A stretch of DNA of 64,000 nt from an uncultured Flavobacteriaceae bacterium (GCA_943788165.1 CALSPF010000002.1:448909-512908), one strand, 5' to 3'. Numbered from the stretch's first letter, positions 27,377 through 37,281 are shown. Notes: generated from the sequence alone by a model not told the origin. Numbers and translations: made by a program.

Positions 27377-27835
27377 TTATTTTACCGTATTGGCCAAAAC
27401 AGCATTATAGTAATTTGGATCTCCGGTAACTTCTTCGCCTATCCAGGTAGGAAGATTAATTTTTTCAGTTTCGCTTTTGAGTTCAACTTCTGCTAATACT
27501 AAGCCTTGGTGTGCGCCTTCAAAAACATCCACTTCAAAAAGTAAATGTTCATGCGGAACAAAATACCGTTTTTTTTTGATTATGGTAGGCAAGGAAAGTT
27601 TGAGTAATTGACTTCCCTCTTCGAGTGAAAGTTCTTTTTCCCACTCAAAACGACTCATGCCAGAAGCACTAGAAATACCTTTGATCGTTATAAAGCTTTG
27701 TTGATCTTTAATCCGAACACGAACGGTTCGTTCAGGATCTTTGGACAGGTATCCTTGACGAATAACTGCTTTCTTGCTAGCTTGTTGAATAAAATTCATG
27801 GAGTGCACTAAAAATTTACGTTCTATTTCGATCAT
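27377..27835 (-). CDS. CYTH-domain protein (triphosphatase/adenylate-cyclase fold)
   Basis: A 152-residue CYTH protein. The start at 27835 gives MIEIERKFLV, the hallmark EIERKF motif at the very N-terminus; the frame extends 18 codons further upstream, but those codons are not family-like. Other tunnel residues are in RVRIKDQ, ITIKG, WEKELS and VDVFEG...AEVEL. Relatives hydrolyse triphosphates or are class IV cyclases; which applies is not decidable. It is divergent from dinB with 41 bp between the starts. Confidence 0.9.
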   Translation of the reverse strand: MIEIERKFLVHSMNFIQQASKKAVIRQGYLSKDPERTVRVRIKDQQSFITIKGISSASGMSRFEWEKELSLEEGSQLLKLSLPTIIKKKRYFVPHEHLLFEVDVFEGAHQGLVLAEVELKSETEKINLPTWIGEEVTGDPNYYNAVLANTVK

Positions 27836-27876
27836 GCTTGTTTTTTTACTGGAAGGAAGATATGTATTTTTAACCA

Positions 27877-28986
27877 ATGGACGCAGCATTAGCTTCTCGG
27901 AAAATCATTCATGTAGACATGGATGCCTTCTATGCTTCGGTTGAGCAATTGGACGATCCTTCCCTTCGCAACAAGCCTATTGCTGTTGGTGGTGGTGGAT
28001 CGCGGGGTGTGGTTGCTGCGGCTAGTTATGAGGCGCGAAAGTATGGTGTTCGTAGCGCTATGAGCGGTATAATTGCACAGCGAAATTGTCCACACCTAAT
28101 CTTTGTTAAGCCGCGTTTTGAGCGATACAAAGCGGTTTCGCAGCAAATACGCGTCATCTTTCATCGCTACACAGATTTGGTTGAACCTTTGTCCTTGGAT
28201 GAGGCTTATTTGGATGTCACAAAAAATAAACAGCAATTGTTTTCTGCTACCAAAATAGCAGAAAAGATTCGCGCTGAAATTTCTGAAACAACAGGTCTCA
28301 CTGCTTCAGCGGGGATTTCTATTAATAAATTAGTGGCTAAAATTGCCAGTGATTACAACAAGCCAAATGGGCAGAAAACAGTTCCACCAGAGGAAGTGCT
28401 TAATTTCTTGGAAGTGTTGGATGTACGCAAGTATCATGGCATTGGAAAAGTGACCACCAAGAAAATGTATGCTTTGGGTATTTTTACTGGGAAGGAATTA
28501 AAAGAAAAATCGGTTGATTTTTTGACAGAGCATTTTGGCAAAGCAGGGAGCTACTATTATAATGCCGTTCGTGGCATACACACCAGTCCAGTAAAGCCTT
28601 CACGGATTCCCAAATCCATGGGAGCAGAGCGCACTTTTAGAGAGAATCTAACCAGTGAGTTTTTCTTGGAAGAAAAGATAAAAGCAGTAGCTGACGAACT
28701 AGAAAAACGGATTAATCGGAATAAAGCCTCTGGTAAGACCATAACCTTAAAAATAAAATACAGTGATTTTGTCACCCAAACACGCAGTAAAACCTTGCCT
28801 TTTTTTATTTCAGACAAAAGCATGATCATTGAATACGCTCTGCAGTTATTGTATCAAGAGAAACTACAAAACTCTGTTCGTCTAATAGGGGTAACGATTT
28901 CAAACCTCAATACAGAAGAGAGAAAGGCTAAGTCAGCAAAAGAGTCACAAAATAAACTTCAGGTACAGCTAGAACTCCCGTTTTAG
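27877..28986 (+). CDS. dinB: DNA polymerase IV (translesion synthesis)
   Basis: A 369-residue Y-family polymerase. Catalytic carboxylates: HVDMDAFYASVEQ (residues 12-24) and SLDEAYLDVT (about 106-115). A helix-hairpin-helix thumb (KYHGIGKVTTKKM) and the little-finger domain follow. The C-terminus QLELPF fits a sliding-clamp-binding peptide. A TATTTTTA box ends only 4 bp before the ATG. It converges on pyk with overlapping stops (TTAG). Confidence 0.94.
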   Translation: MDAALASRKIIHVDMDAFYASVEQLDDPSLRNKPIAVGGGGSRGVVAAASYEARKYGVRSAMSGIIAQRNCPHLIFVKPRFERYKAVSQQIRVIFHRYTDLVEPLSLDEAYLDVTKNKQQLFSATKIAEKIRAEISETTGLTASAGISINKLVAKIASDYNKPNGQKTVPPEEVLNFLEVLDVRKYHGIGKVTTKKMYALGIFTGKELKEKSVDFLTEHFGKAGSYYYNAVRGIHTSPVKPSRIPKSMGAERTFRENLTSEFFLEEKIKAVADELEKRINRNKASGKTITLKIKYSDFVTQTRSKTLPFFISDKSMIIEYALQLLYQEKLQNSVRLIGVTISNLNTEERKAKSAKESQNKLQVQLELPF

Positions 28987-30410
28987 ATTTGAGAAATTCG
29001 TAGCGTATTAACCATTCCTTTTTCATTGATAGGCATTGCCGCTAGGTTGACCAACATCTCTCCTTTTTTTACCCATCCATTTTTTTCTGCAATAGCATTG
29101 ACTTGCTCTACAGTTGTGTCGGTACTTTCAAACTTATCGTAATAAAATGCTTTCACCCCCCATAGTAAATTTAGTTGGGAGAGGATGATTTTGTTTGAAG
29201 TGAAAACCAAAACATGCGCTTTTGGTCGCCAAGCCGAAATTTGAAAAGCAGTATACCCACTGTTGGTCAGTGTACAAATGGCCGCAGCATCAATCTCATT
29301 GGCAATACTTGCCGCATGGTAACAAATGGACTTTGTGATAAAACGTTTGGTCCGAATGGATGGTGGTGCTTGAGGCACTCTAATAAGCGCTGAATTTTCA
29401 ACACTTTTGAGAATAGAAGTCATTGTTTCGATGACTTCAACAGGATACTTACCAACCGATGTTTCGCCAGAAAGCATTACAGCATCAGCACCGTCCATAA
29501 CAGAATTAGCTACATCATTTACCTCTGCACGAGTGGCAGTAAGGCTGTCGATCATAGTTTCCATCATTTGTGTTGCGATAATCACGGGAATACGTGCTTT
29601 TTTGGCCTTATGAACCAATTGTTTTTGGATTAAGGGGACTTCTGCAGCAGGTACTTCAACACCCAAATCTCCTCGGGCGACCATGATTCCGTCAGAATAG
29701 GCAATAATCTTGTCAATGTTTTCGATGGCTTCTGGTTTTTCGATTTTCGAAATGATTGGAATTTTATGATCACTGTGCTCGTCTATCAAATCTTTAAGCG
29801 CAATTAAATCATCGCTGTTTCGAACAAAAGAGAGGGCAATCCAGTCTACTTTTTGCTGAATGGCAAAAATAGCATCTTCTACATCTTTCTCTGTCAATGC
29901 AGGAAGGGAAACATTGGTGTTGGGAAGATTAACGCCTTTCTTTGATTTGAAAGAACCTCCCTGAATTACTTTTGCGGTTACCTTGTCTTTGTGATCTGTG
30001 GCCACAACTTCAAAGATTAATTTCCCATCATCCAATAATATTTTTTCTCCAGGAGTTACATCCTTTGGGAACCGTTGATAGGTCATATAAGCCTGCTTTG
30101 CATTTCCAACAAAGGATTCGGTAGTGATAAATTCTATGGTATCTCCTGGCGCAACTTCTGCACCTTCTTCAATTACACCAATCCTTAGTTTGGGCCCTTG
30201 AAGATCTCCAAGAATAGAGGTATATGTTTTGTGTTTTTCGCTTAGTTCACGAATGATTTGGATGCGTTCAGCTACATCAGCATGATCGGCATGTGAGAAA
30301 TTTATACGGAATACATTTACTCCAGCAAGAATCATTTTTTCAATGATCTCTTTGCTTGAAGATGCAGGGCCTAATGTGGCTACGATTTTAGTTTTCTTTT
30401 CTTGCGGCAT
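28983..30410 (-). CDS. pyk: Pyruvate kinase
   Basis: A 475-residue pyruvate kinase, the last step of glycolysis. N-terminal KIVATLGPASSS, the catalytic barrel with the metal site (KIEKPEAIENID, MVARGDLGVE) and the ATQMMETM helix are all present; the C-terminal regulatory domain is complete. The start overlaps the stop of the IPExxxVDY gene by one base (TAATG), so the two are translationally coupled, an order common in flavobacteria. Confidence 0.95.
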   Translation of the reverse strand: MPQEKKTKIVATLGPASSSKEIIEKMILAGVNVFRINFSHADHADVAERIQIIRELSEKHKTYTSILGDLQGPKLRIGVIEEGAEVAPGDTIEFITTESFVGNAKQAYMTYQRFPKDVTPGEKILLDDGKLIFEVVATDHKDKVTAKVIQGGSFKSKKGVNLPNTNVSLPALTEKDVEDAIFAIQQKVDWIALSFVRNSDDLIALKDLIDEHSDHKIPIISKIEKPEAIENIDKIIAYSDGIMVARGDLGVEVPAAEVPLIQKQLVHKAKKARIPVIIATQMMETMIDSLTATRAEVNDVANSVMDGADAVMLSGETSVGKYPVEVIETMTSILKSVENSALIRVPQAPPSIRTKRFITKSICYHAASIANEIDAAAICTLTNSGYTAFQISAWRPKAHVLVFTSNKIILSQLNLLWGVKAFYYDKFESTDTTVEQVNAIAEKNGWVKKGEMLVNLAAMPINEKGMVNTLRISQI

Positions 30411-30886
30411 TAGTCAAAAATTAAGTTTGGATTCAATTTTACTTTTGGTTCTGTTATTTTGTAGGCAATTTCCACCTCATTGATTGCTTGAATAGCGGAA
30501 ATACTCGATGCTGTTAGGCTGTTTTCAGGGAGCTTTAAAAAATAATCCACCTTAGGTAGATGACGAATTAAAGTGCTTTTCTTTTCAATCTCGGTTGGGA
30601 ATAATTGAAACGTTTCATCTTTTTTTTCCTGATAAAAAAAGTGATTAGCAATCAATTCCAAGACAAAATCTCCCGAATTTTGCTCCCAAACAAAACGATT
30701 AAAAGAAGTTGTGCTGTGTGTTGCGTCATTATCTTTTTCTTCAATCACTTTAATTAGAAGTGAATTGAGAACTTCGTTTAGTTTATACGCTAAAAAAAAA
30801 TCTTCAGCTGGACTGTGTATTGCCAGCAAATCAAAAACAGCTTCGTCTTCGAATTCAGGTTCTAAAAAAAAACGTTTTTGAAGCAT
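30410..30886 (-). CDS. IPExxxVDY family protein
   Basis: A 158-residue protein of the Bacteroidota-restricted IPExxxVDY family, function unknown. The naming motif is present in degenerate form (HLPKVDYFLKL), and the N-terminus FFLEPEFEDEAVFDLLAIHS is typical. It lies directly upstream of pyk with a one-base overlap, the usual genomic position, which hints at a link to pyruvate kinase expression, though nothing is proven. Confidence 0.82.
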   Translation of the reverse strand: MLQKRFFLEPEFEDEAVFDLLAIHSPAEDFFLAYKLNEVLNSLLIKVIEEKDNDATHSTTSFNRFVWEQNSGDFVLELIANHFFYQEKKDETFQLFPTEIEKKSTLIRHLPKVDYFLKLPENSLTASSISAIQAINEVEIAYKITEPKVKLNPNLIFD

Positions 30887-30966
30887 CTCTTTGGCTCAAT
30901 TATGGAGTTCTTCTTCCCTTGTAAAAATACAACTTTATTAGTAATCAAAGGGCTTTAGGTTATGAT

Positions 30967-31692
30967 TTAATGGCTGATTCTTAAAATTTTAAATGCACGT
31001 TTGGCTGCTTTTTCTTCGGCTTTCTTTTTTGATGTTTCGCGTATTTTTAGTAGTTGTTTGTCGCCTACCATTAATTTACATTGGTAATTTATTGCAGTGT
31101 CTTTGCTTTCTTCTTTTTCAGTAGTAAAAAGAATGGTTTTCTTTTCTTTTTGTCCCCATTCAATCAATACACTTTTGTAGGATATAATTTCCTTCTTCAC
31201 CTCCTTTAAGGTAATATGAGGATCTAGGATGAGTTTAAAAACAATTTTTTTACACTTTTCATACCCTTTTTCAATGAAGACAGCACCAATAAGGGCCTCG
31301 AGAATATTTCCATAAACATCGTCCCCAAAATTCTCTTTATTTCCCGTGCATATCAAGTGATCCAGTAGCTGTAATTCCTTGCCAATGAAATTGAGTTTTT
31401 CGCGACTCACAATTTTTGATTTCATTCGGGTGAGTTCACCCTCATTGTCCTTCTCCAGTTTTTCATACAGGTGGTTAGCTACGACAGTGTCAATAACGGA
31501 ATCACCTAAAAACTCCAGACGTTCAAAATTCATGAGTACACCATCATCATTCTTGATATTAACAGAACGATGGGTAAAGGCTGTTTGGTAAAGCGATTTA
31601 TTTTTAGGAGCAAAGCCCAGTATATTCTTGAGTTTAGCTTCTAGTTCTGGATTTGCGGTCCCTTTTGACCAAAGTTTTGAAAAAAATTGCAC
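30967..31692 (-). CDS. rnc: Ribonuclease III
   Basis: A 241-residue double-strand-specific endoribonuclease. The catalytic domain has the signature ERLEFLGDSVIDTVV (about residues 58-72) and a second acidic site (YGNILEALIGAVFIEKG). The C-terminal double-stranded-RNA-binding domain ends with KKKAEEKAAKRA. The start is GTG at 31692, 8 bp after the fabF stop; a GTG is accepted because the family N-terminus FFSKLW begins right there. Confidence 0.93.
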   Translation of the reverse strand: MQFFSKLWSKGTANPELEAKLKNILGFAPKNKSLYQTAFTHRSVNIKNDDGVLMNFERLEFLGDSVIDTVVANHLYEKLEKDNEGELTRMKSKIVSREKLNFIGKELQLLDHLICTGNKENFGDDVYGNILEALIGAVFIEKGYEKCKKIVFKLILDPHITLKEVKKEIISYKSVLIEWGQKEKKTILFTTEKEESKDTAINYQCKLMVGDKQLLKIRETSKKKAEEKAAKRAFKILRISH

Positions 31693-31700
31693 AGAGTAAT

Positions 31701-32951
31701 TTACTCAATTTCTTTGAACACAACACAAGCATTGTGTCCGCCAAAACCAAAGGTATTGGATAGGGCGACTTTAACATCTCTTTTCTGGGCTTTACCAAAG
31801 GTAAAGTTCAGTCGAGGGTCGATGTTTTCATCCGCTGTTTGGTGATTGATTGTAGGCGGAACCATTTTTTCTTTAATAGCCAGTATTGAGGCAATGGCTT
31901 CTACTGCACCCGCTGCACCAAGTAAATGACCAGTCATGGATTTTGTAGAATTGATATTTATGGAATAGGCATGCTCTCCAAATACATCAAGAATGGCCTT
32001 TGATTCAGCAATATCTCCCAAAGGAGTAGATGTTCCATGCATGTTGATGGCGTCTACGTCTTCAGGGCGCAGTTGTGCATCGCGAAGACAGTTCAGCATT
32101 ACATTCTTGGCACCAATACCTTCTGGGTGTGGAGCAGTCATGTGATGTGCATCGGCAGAAAGACCCCCTCCTGCTAATTCGCAGTATATCTTTGCGCCAC
32201 GCGCTTTGGCATGTTCGTATTCTTCAAGCACAAGTGCTCCAGCACCTTCTCCTAATACAAAGCCGTCTCTGTCTTTGTCAAATGGACGAGAGGCAGAAGC
32301 CGGATCATCGTTTCGGGTAGAAAGCGCATGCATGGCATTAAACCCTCCAATTCCAGCAAAGGTTACACCAGCTTCAGATCCACCAGCAATAATTATGTCG
32401 GCATGGTTTAATCGAATGTAGTTAAGTGCATCAATTAAAGCATTGGATGAAGAGGCACAAGCAGAAACTGTCGCAAAATTGGGTCCACGATATCCATGCT
32501 TGATGGAAATCATTCCCGGTGCTATGTCTGCAATAAGTTTTGGAATAAAAAATGGATTAAAACGCGGTTTACGGTCGTTGTCCGCAAAATTGAGCATTTC
32601 ATTTTGAAATGTTTCCAAGCCACCAATTCCAGCTCCCCAAATAACACCCACTCTATCGTGGTCAACATTATCGTCTGTCAGACCAGCATCCTTGATTGCT
32701 TCATCAGAAGAAACCATGGCGTACTGCGTAAAACGATCTTGTTTTCGCGCTTCTTTACGGTCAAAATGATCTAATGCATTGAAACCTTTCAGTTCACACG
32801 CAAATTGCGTTTTAAAATCTGTAGGATCAAAATAGGTGATAGGGGCAGCTCCGCTAGTCCCAGAAATAAGTCCCTCCCAATAGGCAGGGACTGAATTTCC
32901 GATAGGGGTTAATGCACCCAATCCGGTAACAACTACACGTCTTGGAATCAT
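31701..32951 (-). CDS. fabF: 3-oxoacyl-[acyl-carrier-protein] synthase II
   Basis: A 416-residue condensing enzyme of fatty-acid elongation. The catalytic Cys is in VSACASSSNAL, and the two His in MHGTSTPLGD and KSMTGHLLGAAG. The C-terminal SNTFGFGGHNA is intact. acpP lies 11 bp upstream and rnc follows; acpP-fabF-rnc is a standard Bacteroidota order. Confidence 0.96.
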   Translation of the reverse strand: MIPRRVVVTGLGALTPIGNSVPAYWEGLISGTSGAAPITYFDPTDFKTQFACELKGFNALDHFDRKEARKQDRFTQYAMVSSDEAIKDAGLTDDNVDHDRVGVIWGAGIGGLETFQNEMLNFADNDRKPRFNPFFIPKLIADIAPGMISIKHGYRGPNFATVSACASSSNALIDALNYIRLNHADIIIAGGSEAGVTFAGIGGFNAMHALSTRNDDPASASRPFDKDRDGFVLGEGAGALVLEEYEHAKARGAKIYCELAGGGLSADAHHMTAPHPEGIGAKNVMLNCLRDAQLRPEDVDAINMHGTSTPLGDIAESKAILDVFGEHAYSININSTKSMTGHLLGAAGAVEAIASILAIKEKMVPPTINHQTADENIDPRLNFTFGKAQKRDVKVALSNTFGFGGHNACVVFKEIE

Positions 32952-32962
32952 TTTACCAAAGA

Positions 32963-33196
32963 TTAATTGGCTTGTTCTATATATTGGATTGCTTGACCTA
33001 CAGTAGCAATGTTTTCTGCTTGGTCATCTGGGATTTGGATATCGAATTCTTTTTCGAACTCCATGATAAGTTCAACCGTATCTAGGGAGTCAGCTCCAAG
33101 ATCGTTAGTGAAACTCGCTTCTGTTACAACTTCGTTTTCGTCAACGCCTAGTTTATCTACAATTATAGCTTTAACTCTTGATGCAATGTCAGACAT
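32963..33196 (-). CDS. acpP: Acyl carrier protein
   Basis: A 77-residue acidic acyl carrier protein. The start at 33196 gives [17 protein letters not shown]; an in-frame Met 11 codons upstream is not family-like. The phosphopantetheine Ser is in [10 protein letters not shown] (residue 37). It carries the growing chain to FabF, encoded next. Confidence 0.96.
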   Translation of the reverse strand: MSDIASRVKAIIVDKLGVDENEVVTEASFTNDLGADSLDTVELIMEFEKEFDIQIPDDQAENIATVGQAIQYIEQAN

Positions 33197-33342
33197 AATA
33201 CAAATGGTTTTAGTTTTGTTCGCAAGCAAAAATATAAAAACTTTGTAGCTTAGACTGTTTTAAAGAAGTTAAAATGCTTTTTTTTACAATACGATTATTG
33301 TTTAAATCGCCTTGAGTTCTTTTATTGTATGGGATTTTAGTC

Positions 33343-33350
33343 TAATTTTG
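33343..33350 (+). promoter_or_regulatory. Putative -7 box (TAATTTTG) for purN
   Basis: Exact TAnnTTTG match 11 bp before the purN ATG, in the divergent gap with acpP. A TTG lies 15 bp upstream of it, slightly closer than usual. Confidence 0.5.
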
Positions 33351-33361
33351 ACATTTAATTT

Positions 33362-33919
33362 ATGGCAAAAAAAATCATCATTTTAGCTTCAGGTGGGGGG
33401 ACTAATGCTGAAAATATCATTCAGTATTTTCAAAAACAGCCTTCAATCAGCGTTCACAGTGTATTGTGTAACAAGAAAGATGCAGGTGTTTTTCAACGTG
33501 CGCAAGCGCTTAACACACCTTGTCTTTGGTTTGATGCTTCGTCTCCAACTTTTTTGGTGGACTATTGCCAGTCGCATTCACCAGATTTAATTGTATTGGC
33601 AGGCTATTTGCGTAAAATTCCCGCGGAATTGATTGCGAACTACGCCAATAGAATCATCAATATTCATCCTGCATTGTTGCCTAAGTATGGTGGAAAAGGC
33701 ATGTATGGCATGCATGTGCATACTGCCGTAAAACAGGCCAATGAAGCCGAGTCTGGAATCACGATTCATTATGTGACAGAGAACTATGACGAAGGCGGAG
33801 TTATTTTTCAGACTTCAGTGGCCCTTCTTCCGCAAGATACACCTGCTCAGATTGCAGCCAAAGTGCAATCGCTTGAATACAAGCACTTCCCTTTGATTAT
33901 TGAAAACCAATTGCAGTAA
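33362..33919 (+). CDS. purN: Phosphoribosylglycinamide formyltransferase
   Basis: A 185-residue GAR transformylase of purine synthesis using 10-formyl-THF. Motifs: ILASGGGTNAENII at residues 7-20, VLAGYLRKIP, and the catalytic region INIHPALLPKYGGKGMYG with His, followed by ESGITIHYVTENYDEG with the Asp. rnhA begins on the base after its stop (TAAATG). Confidence 0.94.
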   Translation: MAKKIIILASGGGTNAENIIQYFQKQPSISVHSVLCNKKDAGVFQRAQALNTPCLWFDASSPTFLVDYCQSHSPDLIVLAGYLRKIPAELIANYANRIINIHPALLPKYGGKGMYGMHVHTAVKQANEAESGITIHYVTENYDEGGVIFQTSVALLPQDTPAQIAAKVQSLEYKHFPLIIENQLQ

Positions 33920-34393
33920 ATGGCTACCATACACATTTACACAGACGGTTCTGCACTAGGTAACCCGGGCCCAGGAGGCTATGGCATCATCATCGAATGG
34001 GTAGGAAAAAACTACATCAAAGAATTTTCAAGGGGTTTTAAATACACTACCAACAACCGAATGGAGTTACTGGCAGTCATCGAAGCCCTAGAAATGCTCA
34101 AACAGCGCCCCATGGATGTGTTGGTTTTCTCGGATTCCAAATATGTAATTGAAGCAGTCGACAAAAAGTGGGTATTTGGTTGGGTAAAAAAACAGTTTAA
34201 AGGAAAGAAAAACTCTGATTTATGGAAGCGGTTTTTGGCGATATATGCACAGCATAATGTTCGTTTTCAGTGGGTTAAAGGGCATAACGACCACCCACAA
34301 AACGAGCGTTGTGACTATTTGGCCGTAACGGCAGCAAAGAATATGGCGGTTGAGCACGATCGTTATTATGAACAGTCCGTGCAAAAAAAGTGA
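33920..34393 (+). CDS. rnhA: Ribonuclease HI
   Basis: A 157-residue RNase HI that removes RNA from RNA-DNA hybrids. Active-site acidic residues are visible in IYTDGSALGNPGPGGY, NNRMELLAV and FSDSKYV, with the last Asp in ERCDYLA. A basic handle region (KKQFKGKKNSDLW) is present. It has no gap to purN. Confidence 0.95.
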   Translation: MATIHIYTDGSALGNPGPGGYGIIIEWVGKNYIKEFSRGFKYTTNNRMELLAVIEALEMLKQRPMDVLVFSDSKYVIEAVDKKWVFGWVKKQFKGKKNSDLWKRFLAIYAQHNVRFQWVKGHNDHPQNERCDYLAVTAAKNMAVEHDRYYEQSVQKK

Positions 34394-34447
34394 TAAAAGC
34401 AATTGCAAATTGTTTTCGAGGGTGATGAAAGAAGCTTATTTTTGTGT

Positions 34448-35389
34448 ATGAATAAAAAATTATTGGTTGTAGGCACCATGGCCTACGATGCCATTGAGAC
34501 ACCCTTCCATAAGGTAGACCGCATTTTGGGTGGAGCCGCAACTTACATCGCTTTTGCAACATCCAAGTTTTCTGCAAATTGTGGACTAGTTTCTGTTATT
34601 GGTGATGATTTTGCCGATGCAGATTTAGCGAAACTAACCAAGCTAGGTATTGATGCAGCTGGAGTAGAAAAAGTTGCTGGCGGAAAAACCTTCTTTTGGA
34701 GAGGAAGGTATCACGACGACATGAATACCCGAACAACGCTCGATACTCAATTGAATGTTTTGGAGAATTTTTCCCCAAAAGTTCCCGACGCTTTCAAAGA
34801 TAGCCAAGTAGTAGTTATTGGAAACTTACACCCTGCAGTGCAGAAAATGGCTCTGGAACAATTAGATTCAACTGAACGTTTTGTGTTGTTAGATTCCATG
34901 AATTTCTGGATGGAACATTTTCGTGCCGAATTGGACGAAGTCATTGCGATGGTCGATTTAATCTCTATCAACGATGAAGAAGCACGTCTGCTCACTGGAG
35001 AATATTCCTTGACCAAAGCGGCGGCCAAAATTCATGTAATGGGACCTAAATACATCATCATTAAGAAAGGTGAACACGGAGCGCAACTTTATGGAGAAGG
35101 AAAAGTATTCATAGCCTCTGCCTTTCCCATTGACCAGGTGGTTGATCCAACTGGTGCAGGAGATAGCTTTGCTGGCGGATTAGCAGGTTTTTTGACACAA
35201 ACAGCTACCATTAATTTCGACAGTCTGAAACAGGCATTGGTTGTTGGATCTATTTTTGCTTCCTTTACCGTTGAAGCATTTGGTGTAGAAGCAATTGAGA
35301 AAGTACAAAACACTGAATTAGAAAAACGAATACTTAACTTTAGAGCATTAACGCATTTTAATTGGGACGATAAAACATTAAACTTATGA
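34448..35389 (+). CDS. PfkB-family sugar/nucleoside kinase
   Basis: A 313-residue PfkB/ribokinase-fold kinase. The start at 34448 gives MNKKLLVVGTMAYDAIETP, with the first strand in the right place; an upstream in-frame Met adds 15 unrelated residues. The ATP-binding and catalytic motif is DPTGAGDSFAGG (about residues 233-244), and GGAATYIAFA marks the substrate side. The position between purN-rnhA and a PurF-like gene suggests a ribose or nucleoside role, which is inference. Its stop overlaps the next start by 4 bp. Confidence 0.88.
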   Translation: MNKKLLVVGTMAYDAIETPFHKVDRILGGAATYIAFATSKFSANCGLVSVIGDDFADADLAKLTKLGIDAAGVEKVAGGKTFFWRGRYHDDMNTRTTLDTQLNVLENFSPKVPDAFKDSQVVVIGNLHPAVQKMALEQLDSTERFVLLDSMNFWMEHFRAELDEVIAMVDLISINDEEARLLTGEYSLTKAAAKIHVMGPKYIIIKKGEHGAQLYGEGKVFIASAFPIDQVVDPTGAGDSFAGGLAGFLTQTATINFDSLKQALVVGSIFASFTVEAFGVEAIEKVQNTELEKRILNFRALTHFNWDDKTLNL

Positions 35390-37281
35390 GTGACGCTATT
35401 AAGCACGAATGTGGAATTGCCCTAATCCGATTAAAAAAGCCTTTGGCTTATTATCAAGAAAAGTATGGTACGGCGCTGTATGGCATAAACAAAATGTATT
35501 TGATGATGGAAAAGCAGCACAACCGTGGCCAAGACGGTGCTGGTTTTGCAAGCATTAAATTTGATATGGATCCTGGGGAACGTTACATTAGTCGTTTGCG
35601 TTCTAGTGAACAGCAGCCCATTCAAGATGTCTTCAATCAGATTAGTGAACGAATTCAAACAGTACTCGAAGAAAAACCTGCGCTTCTCAACGATGCAGAA
35701 CAATTAAAACATGAAGTTCCCTATTTAGGGGAGTTAATGTTAGGTCATGTTCGATATGGAACATTTGGAAAAAATAGCATTGAAAGTGTCCACCCCTTTT
35801 TGCGTCAAAACAATTGGATGCATCGAAATTTAATTGTTGCGGGTAATTTTAACATGACCAATGTCAATGAATTATTTGAGAACTTGGTTAGCCTCGGTCA
35901 GCACCCAAAAGAAAGAGCAGACACTATAACGGTGATGGAAAAAATAGGTCACTTTTTAGATGACGCCGTTGCCAAACTATACAAGAAATTAAAAAAAGAA
36001 GGCTTTAATAAATATGAGGCTACGCCCAAGATTGCAGAGCGTTTAAACATTGCAAAAATTTTGCGTAAAGCAGCCAAAAACTGGGATGGGGGCTATGCCA
36101 TGGCTGGTATGGTTGGACATGGAGATGCCTTTGTTTTGCGTGATCCAGCTGGAATTCGACCAGCGTTTTATTGTGAAAACGACGAAATGGTTGTGGTTGC
36201 CTCCGAACGTCCGGTAATCCAAACTGTTTTCAATGTGCCTATTGAAAGTATCAAGGAGTTAGACCCCGGTCATGCGATTATCGTGAAAAAATCTGGTAAA
36301 GTGTCTATCGATCCTGTATTAGAGCCCTTGGAAAAAAAATCGTGTTCATTTGAGCGTATTTATTTTTCAAGAGGAAGCGATGCATCGATCTATACTGAAC
36401 GTAAAAATTTAGGAGAACGACTGTTTCCTCAGGTGTTAGATGCAATTACACATGATTTAAAAAATACGGTATTCTCTTATATACCCAACACAGCCGAAAC
36501 TTCTTTTTATGGACTAGTGGGAGCAGCGCAGAAGCATTTACAAACACAAATCACAAAAGAGATTGAAAGCGATCAAATGGACAAAGAGCGCTTGAAGACG
36601 CTGTTGAACCTGAGTCCAAGGATTGAAAAAATAGCCATCAAAGATGCCAAACTGCGAACTTTTATTACTGCAGATAGCAGTCGAGATGATTTAGTCGCAC
36701 ACGTTTATGATATTACTTATGGTGTTGTTAAATCATCAGATAACTTAGTTATCGTTGATGACAGCATTGTACGTGGAACAACGCTTCGTAAGAGTATTTT
36801 GACCATGTTGAACAGGCTGTCTCCAAAGCAAATTGTGGTTGTCTCTAGTGCTCCTCAAATTCGTTATCCAGATTGTTATGGAATTGATATGGCAAAACTA
36901 GAAGACTTTATTGCCTTTCAAGCTGCAATTGCCTTGCATGAAGAGAAAGGAAATTTAAAAACTACCCTAGACGCTATTTATGCGAACTGTCAAGACAGTG
37001 TGGAGAATGATACTGCCGAGGCCGAAAATCATGTCAAAGCATTGTATGCTCCTTTTGCACAATTAGAGGTGTCTGAAAAAATAGCTCAATTATTAACTCA
37101 CTCTTCCATTAAGTGTCCAGTGAATATAATTTTTCAGACAGTAGAAGGGCTGCATAAAGCTTGTCCAGCGCACAAAGGAGATTGGTATTTTAGTGGAGAT
37201 TATCCCACTCCTGGAGGGAATCGTGTTGTTAATCGGGCGTTCATGAACTACTATGAAGGTAAATCTGAACGCGCATATTAA
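35386..37281 (+). CDS. PurF-like amidophosphoribosyltransferase
   Basis: A 631-residue protein with an N-terminal class II glutamine amidotransferase domain (HECGIALI with the nucleophile Cys near residue 9; GHVRYGTFG; ANFN-type segment) and a C-terminal PRTase domain with the PRPP loop NLVIVDDSIVRGTT. It is longer than classic PurF (about 500) because of an insertion at about residues 365-430 that is helical and charged. This long form is common in flavobacteria alongside a normal PurF; whether it has PurF activity is unknown. It ends the purN-rnhA-PfkB run and is followed by a strong terminator. Confidence 0.85.
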   Translation: MSDAIKHECGIALIRLKKPLAYYQEKYGTALYGINKMYLMMEKQHNRGQDGAGFASIKFDMDPGERYISRLRSSEQQPIQDVFNQISERIQTVLEEKPALLNDAEQLKHEVPYLGELMLGHVRYGTFGKNSIESVHPFLRQNNWMHRNLIVAGNFNMTNVNELFENLVSLGQHPKERADTITVMEKIGHFLDDAVAKLYKKLKKEGFNKYEATPKIAERLNIAKILRKAAKNWDGGYAMAGMVGHGDAFVLRDPAGIRPAFYCENDEMVVVASERPVIQTVFNVPIESIKELDPGHAIIVKKSGKVSIDPVLEPLEKKSCSFERIYFSRGSDASIYTERKNLGERLFPQVLDAITHDLKNTVFSYIPNTAETSFYGLVGAAQKHLQTQITKEIESDQMDKERLKTLLNLSPRIEKIAIKDAKLRTFITADSSRDDLVAHVYDITYGVVKSSDNLVIVDDSIVRGTTLRKSILTMLNRLSPKQIVVVSSAPQIRYPDCYGIDMAKLEDFIAFQAAIALHEEKGNLKTTLDAIYANCQDSVENDTAEAENHVKALYAPFAQLEVSEKIAQLLTHSSIKCPVNIIFQTVEGLHKACPAHKGDWYFSGDYPTPGGNRVVNRAFMNYYEGKSERAY

